From an uncultured Ruminococcus sp. (GTDB lineage: Bacteria; Bacillota; Clostridia; Oscillospirales; Acutalibacteraceae), in NCBI GenBank assembly GCA_902776185.1, contig CACYPH010000005.1, positions 1 to 64,000 on the forward strand: a DNA stretch of 64,000 bases, written 5' to 3'. The notes below the pieces were generated by a model. The model was not told the origin of the DNA. It worked only from the letters and a program-made list of their open reading frames with translations, and searched no databases. The position numbers were made by a program, and so were the translations under genes. Positions 62,352 to 64,000 of this stretch are shown here, in pieces. The stretch's first letter is position 1, and every line of letters begins with the position of its first letter.

Positions 62352-62375
62352 GTGAATACCTCTACTCCGTACTTA

Positions 62376-63341
62376 TCAAGCTACAGTAATATACCATACT
62401 TGATAATTATTGCTTGTCCCATATGAGATAATTACATCTTTGTACGATTTTAGCGGTGCAATCAAACTAGAATCTCCTGCACCTCTTACTGAAATCGATC
62501 TTGCTTCTTTCAAGCCCTCACTAAACGTCATATTTTCTTCTTCCTCATAGATTTCAGCTCCTGAAATATCCAATGAGGTTAATTGATTTTTATTTTCGTC
62601 AACTATCTCTACAGCATCATTAAAACCTATATCATCATAGAAAGCTCTCAGCATAAAAGCAACTTCATCTGGTACAGTATCGCTTGAACTTCCTAAGACA
62701 ACATACTCTAGGTGTTCAATATGACCGTCTGAATCTGTGAAAACTCTAAACAGATTTGATTTTGAATCAAAATAGCCATAATATGATTTTGGACTGGTTT
62801 CATCATTACCGAAAGCATTTGTATCATCCATAAAGAAATCTGATACAGGATAGTTCTTTTTTAAGACTACAGAATTGTTTCCATTCATATTGGTTACAAA
62901 TTCTTCCAGGTTATATCGAAACACCTTATGTCCTTCGTTGTTTGTAATCACTAGTGCATTCGAATTATTCGCTGACACTATCGCAAATATGATACCAATA
63001 ATGACGATCACGGCAACTATTGGAATTATGATTGCTAATGGGTTCTTCTTTTTCTTGTATTTGCCATTTTTAACATCATTCGCAACAGCAGCTAATGCTG
63101 CTTCTCGCTCCTCTTTAGATGCATAAGTTATAAGGAATACTATCGGCTTTTTCTTTTCCTTAAATGCTCCTGCTTTTACTTCTAACGCAACGGCTTTTAA
63201 TGCCGCTTCTTGCTCTTCTTTAGAGGCATAAGTTATATCGGTTACACTCTCAGTAGTTGTACGGACAGGATTCCCACATGAACCGCAAAACACAGCACCC
63301 TCGTTAATAGGCTTTCCGCATTTTTCACAAAACTTGCTCAT
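62376..63341 (-). CDS. Zinc-ribbon membrane protein with a duplicated helical repeat
   Basis: 321 aa. An N-terminal zinc ribbon (CEKCGKPI..CGSCGNPV), then two copies of a ~35-residue unit beginning ITYASKEE(Q/R)EAAL.AVA..VK.G..K (about 38-70 and 71-103), one transmembrane helix (about 104-126) and a C-terminal extracytoplasmic domain of unknown fold. AT-rich relative to the window. Function unknown. Confidence 0.8.
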   Translation of the reverse strand: MSKFCEKCGKPINEGAVFCGSCGNPVRTTTESVTDITYASKEEQEAALKAVALEVKAGAFKEKKKPIVFLITYASKEEREAALAAVANDVKNGKYKKKKNPLAIIIPIVAVIVIIGIIFAIVSANNSNALVITNNEGHKVFRYNLEEFVTNMNGNNSVVLKKNYPVSDFFMDDTNAFGNDETSPKSYYGYFDSKSNLFRVFTDSDGHIEHLEYVVLGSSSDTVPDEVAFMLRAFYDDIGFNDAVEIVDENKNQLTSLDISGAEIYEEEENMTFSEGLKEARSISVRGAGDSSLIAPLKSYKDVIISYGTSNNYQVWYITVA

Positions 63342-63367
63342 ACTAACATCTCCTTATTTTTATATTA

Positions 63368-63396
63368 ATTCTATAACTAAATACTCGTTTTGTCAA
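63368..63396 (-). promoter_or_regulatory. Promoter of the zinc-ribbon gene in the insertion
   Basis: TTGACA (63391-63396), 17-nt spacer, TAGAAT (63368-63373) on the minus strand. An inverted TTGACA (63412-63417) faces the XRE gene, so both divergent promoters may be controlled together. Confidence 0.75.
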
Positions 63397-63462
63397 CGAG
63401 ATTTTAGTATTTTGACACACTTTGCTTTTCACTTCTATTACAATAGCGTTGAGGTGAGAGCT

Positions 63463-63789
63463 ATGCTTTTCTGCGATAAACTTCGATTATTGATTGAAGA
63501 AAGAAATCTGACACAGAAGCAGGTTGCGAAAGACTTGAACATCGCACCGTCAACTATGGGCGGATATGTGCAGGGAATGAGCCAACCCGATTTTGATACG
63601 CTGAAAAGATTAGCCGCATATTTCGATGTGTCAACCGACTATCTGTTAGACGTACCCGAAAAAGCCACCAACGGATTTATGGAAGATGAATTGCTGAGAG
63701 TGTTTCGTTCCATGACACAGGAGCAGAAAGCGATCTTTGTAGACCAAGGCAAAGCATTTATCCGTGCTAACACATCATCAAAAGAATAA
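63463..63789 (+). CDS. XRE-family helix-turn-helix regulator
   Basis: 108 aa. N-terminal Cro/C1 domain (LRLLIEERNLTQKQVAKDLNIAPSTMGGYV, key words LTQKQVAKDL and IAPSTMGGY) and a short helical C-terminus. Typical of repressors of small mobile elements. Start 63463 follows GAGGTGAG. Divergent from the zinc-ribbon gene. Confidence 0.9.
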   Translation: MLFCDKLRLLIEERNLTQKQVAKDLNIAPSTMGGYVQGMSQPDFDTLKRLAAYFDVSTDYLLDVPEKATNGFMEDELLRVFRSMTQEQKAIFVDQGKAFIRANTSSKE

Positions 63790-63863
63790 CTACGCCATAT
63801 CGTCCTTTCATAACACCTCACAAACCCGCATTATTACTGGCTAGATTGCCAAGTGCGCCCTCA

Positions 63864-64000
63864 CAGAACGGACCGATCGGCGCTAACACGACCGTATCTA
63901 AAGAAACATCATCCACCGAATCGACCGGCTCTGCAAATACTGAGCCGCAGAGCGAACATCCGACCGGTACGGCGGTGCAATCGGCAACGATCAATGCATC
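63864..64000 (+). pseudogene. Resumed 3' part of the sigma-partner gene (runs off window)
   Basis: An open frame to the window end, in the phase that continues the 61801 gene once the insertion is removed. It encodes QNGPIGANTTVSKET... , a Ser/Thr/Glu-rich stalk expected after the transmembrane helix. GC rises back to the host level here. Confidence 0.65.

Larger units (their letters stand above)
62029..63863. mobile_element. 1.83-kb low-GC insertion splitting the sigma-partner gene
   Basis: The left junction is at CTCA 62028-62031 and the right at CTCA 63860-63863. Removing one CTCA and the sequence between joins codon TCA to CAG AAC GGA in frame, extending the reading frame to the window end. 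Contents are a tRNA-Met 3' fragment, two terminators, a 30-aa membrane peptide, a zinc-ribbon membrane protein and an XRE regulator. No integrase or transposase is visible. Confidence 0.7.

Overview
The window looks like a chromosome segment from a spore-forming, starch-using gut Clostridium-relative of the Oscillospiraceae/Ruminococcaceae type. The evidence is a stage II sporulation protein E, Gram-positive lipoproteins, dockerin-bearing secreted proteins with Thr/Pro-rich linkers as in Ruminococcus, a maltodextrin ABC transporter with GH13 enzymes, and mid-50s GC by eye except in a few low-GC islands. This is inferred from gene content only. No rRNA, complete tRNA or CRISPR array was seen.

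Layout. 0.1-4.1 kb: a secreted protein with four related modules and a C-terminal dockerin, and a GH3-like protein. 4.3-10 kb: DMT transporter, a CsoR-controlled copper ATPase and PEP carboxykinase. 10.2-14.7 kb: a dockerin/starch-binding/esterase protein, then an operon of a membrane protein, a PP2C phosphatase and a catalytically defective L,D-transpeptidase-like protein. 14.8-23.9 kb: housekeeping genes (coaD, rsmD, uvrC, HPr, trmD, rimM) broken by a 551-bp inverted-repeat unit carrying a DUF559 endonuclease, then an O-acyltransferase pair (MBOAT + DHHW). 24-37.4 kb: ClC, a beta-helix dockerin protein, mgtE with a long leader, PAP2, rlmB, a large degenerate P-type ATPase-like protein, rpe, a lipoprotein, a lipase and a MecA-like adaptor. 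37.6-48 kb: starch/maltodextrin genes (cytosolic GH13; lipoprotein amylase and MalEFG-type transporter) around spoIIE. 48.5-52.6 kb: murE-like ligase, a DtxR-family regulator, thioredoxin and thioredoxin reductase, and AlkD-like protein. 52.7-60.9 kb: a complete argGHCJBDF operon behind a near-perfect promoter with an ArgR box. 61.3-64 kb: an ECF-type sigma factor and its membrane partner gene, which is split by a 1.8-kb low-GC insertion.

Functionally, secreted dockerin/starch-binding proteins and a lipid-anchored amylase would release maltodextrins, MalE/F/G would import them and the cytosolic GH13 would cleave them. The arg operon uses the ArgJ acetyl-recycling route.

The most unusual signals concern mobility. 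(1) A palindromic repeat family has ends that start exactly at the stop codons of neighbouring genes; one pair of ends brackets a DUF559 nuclease, suggesting a mobile or homing unit with non-autonomous relatives. (2) A 1,832-bp island with a tRNA-Met 3' fragment interrupts the sigma-partner gene at a CTCA tetranucleotide; joining the flanks restores the reading frame, yet no recombinase is present inside. (3) Several proteins keep a fold but lose catalytic residues.
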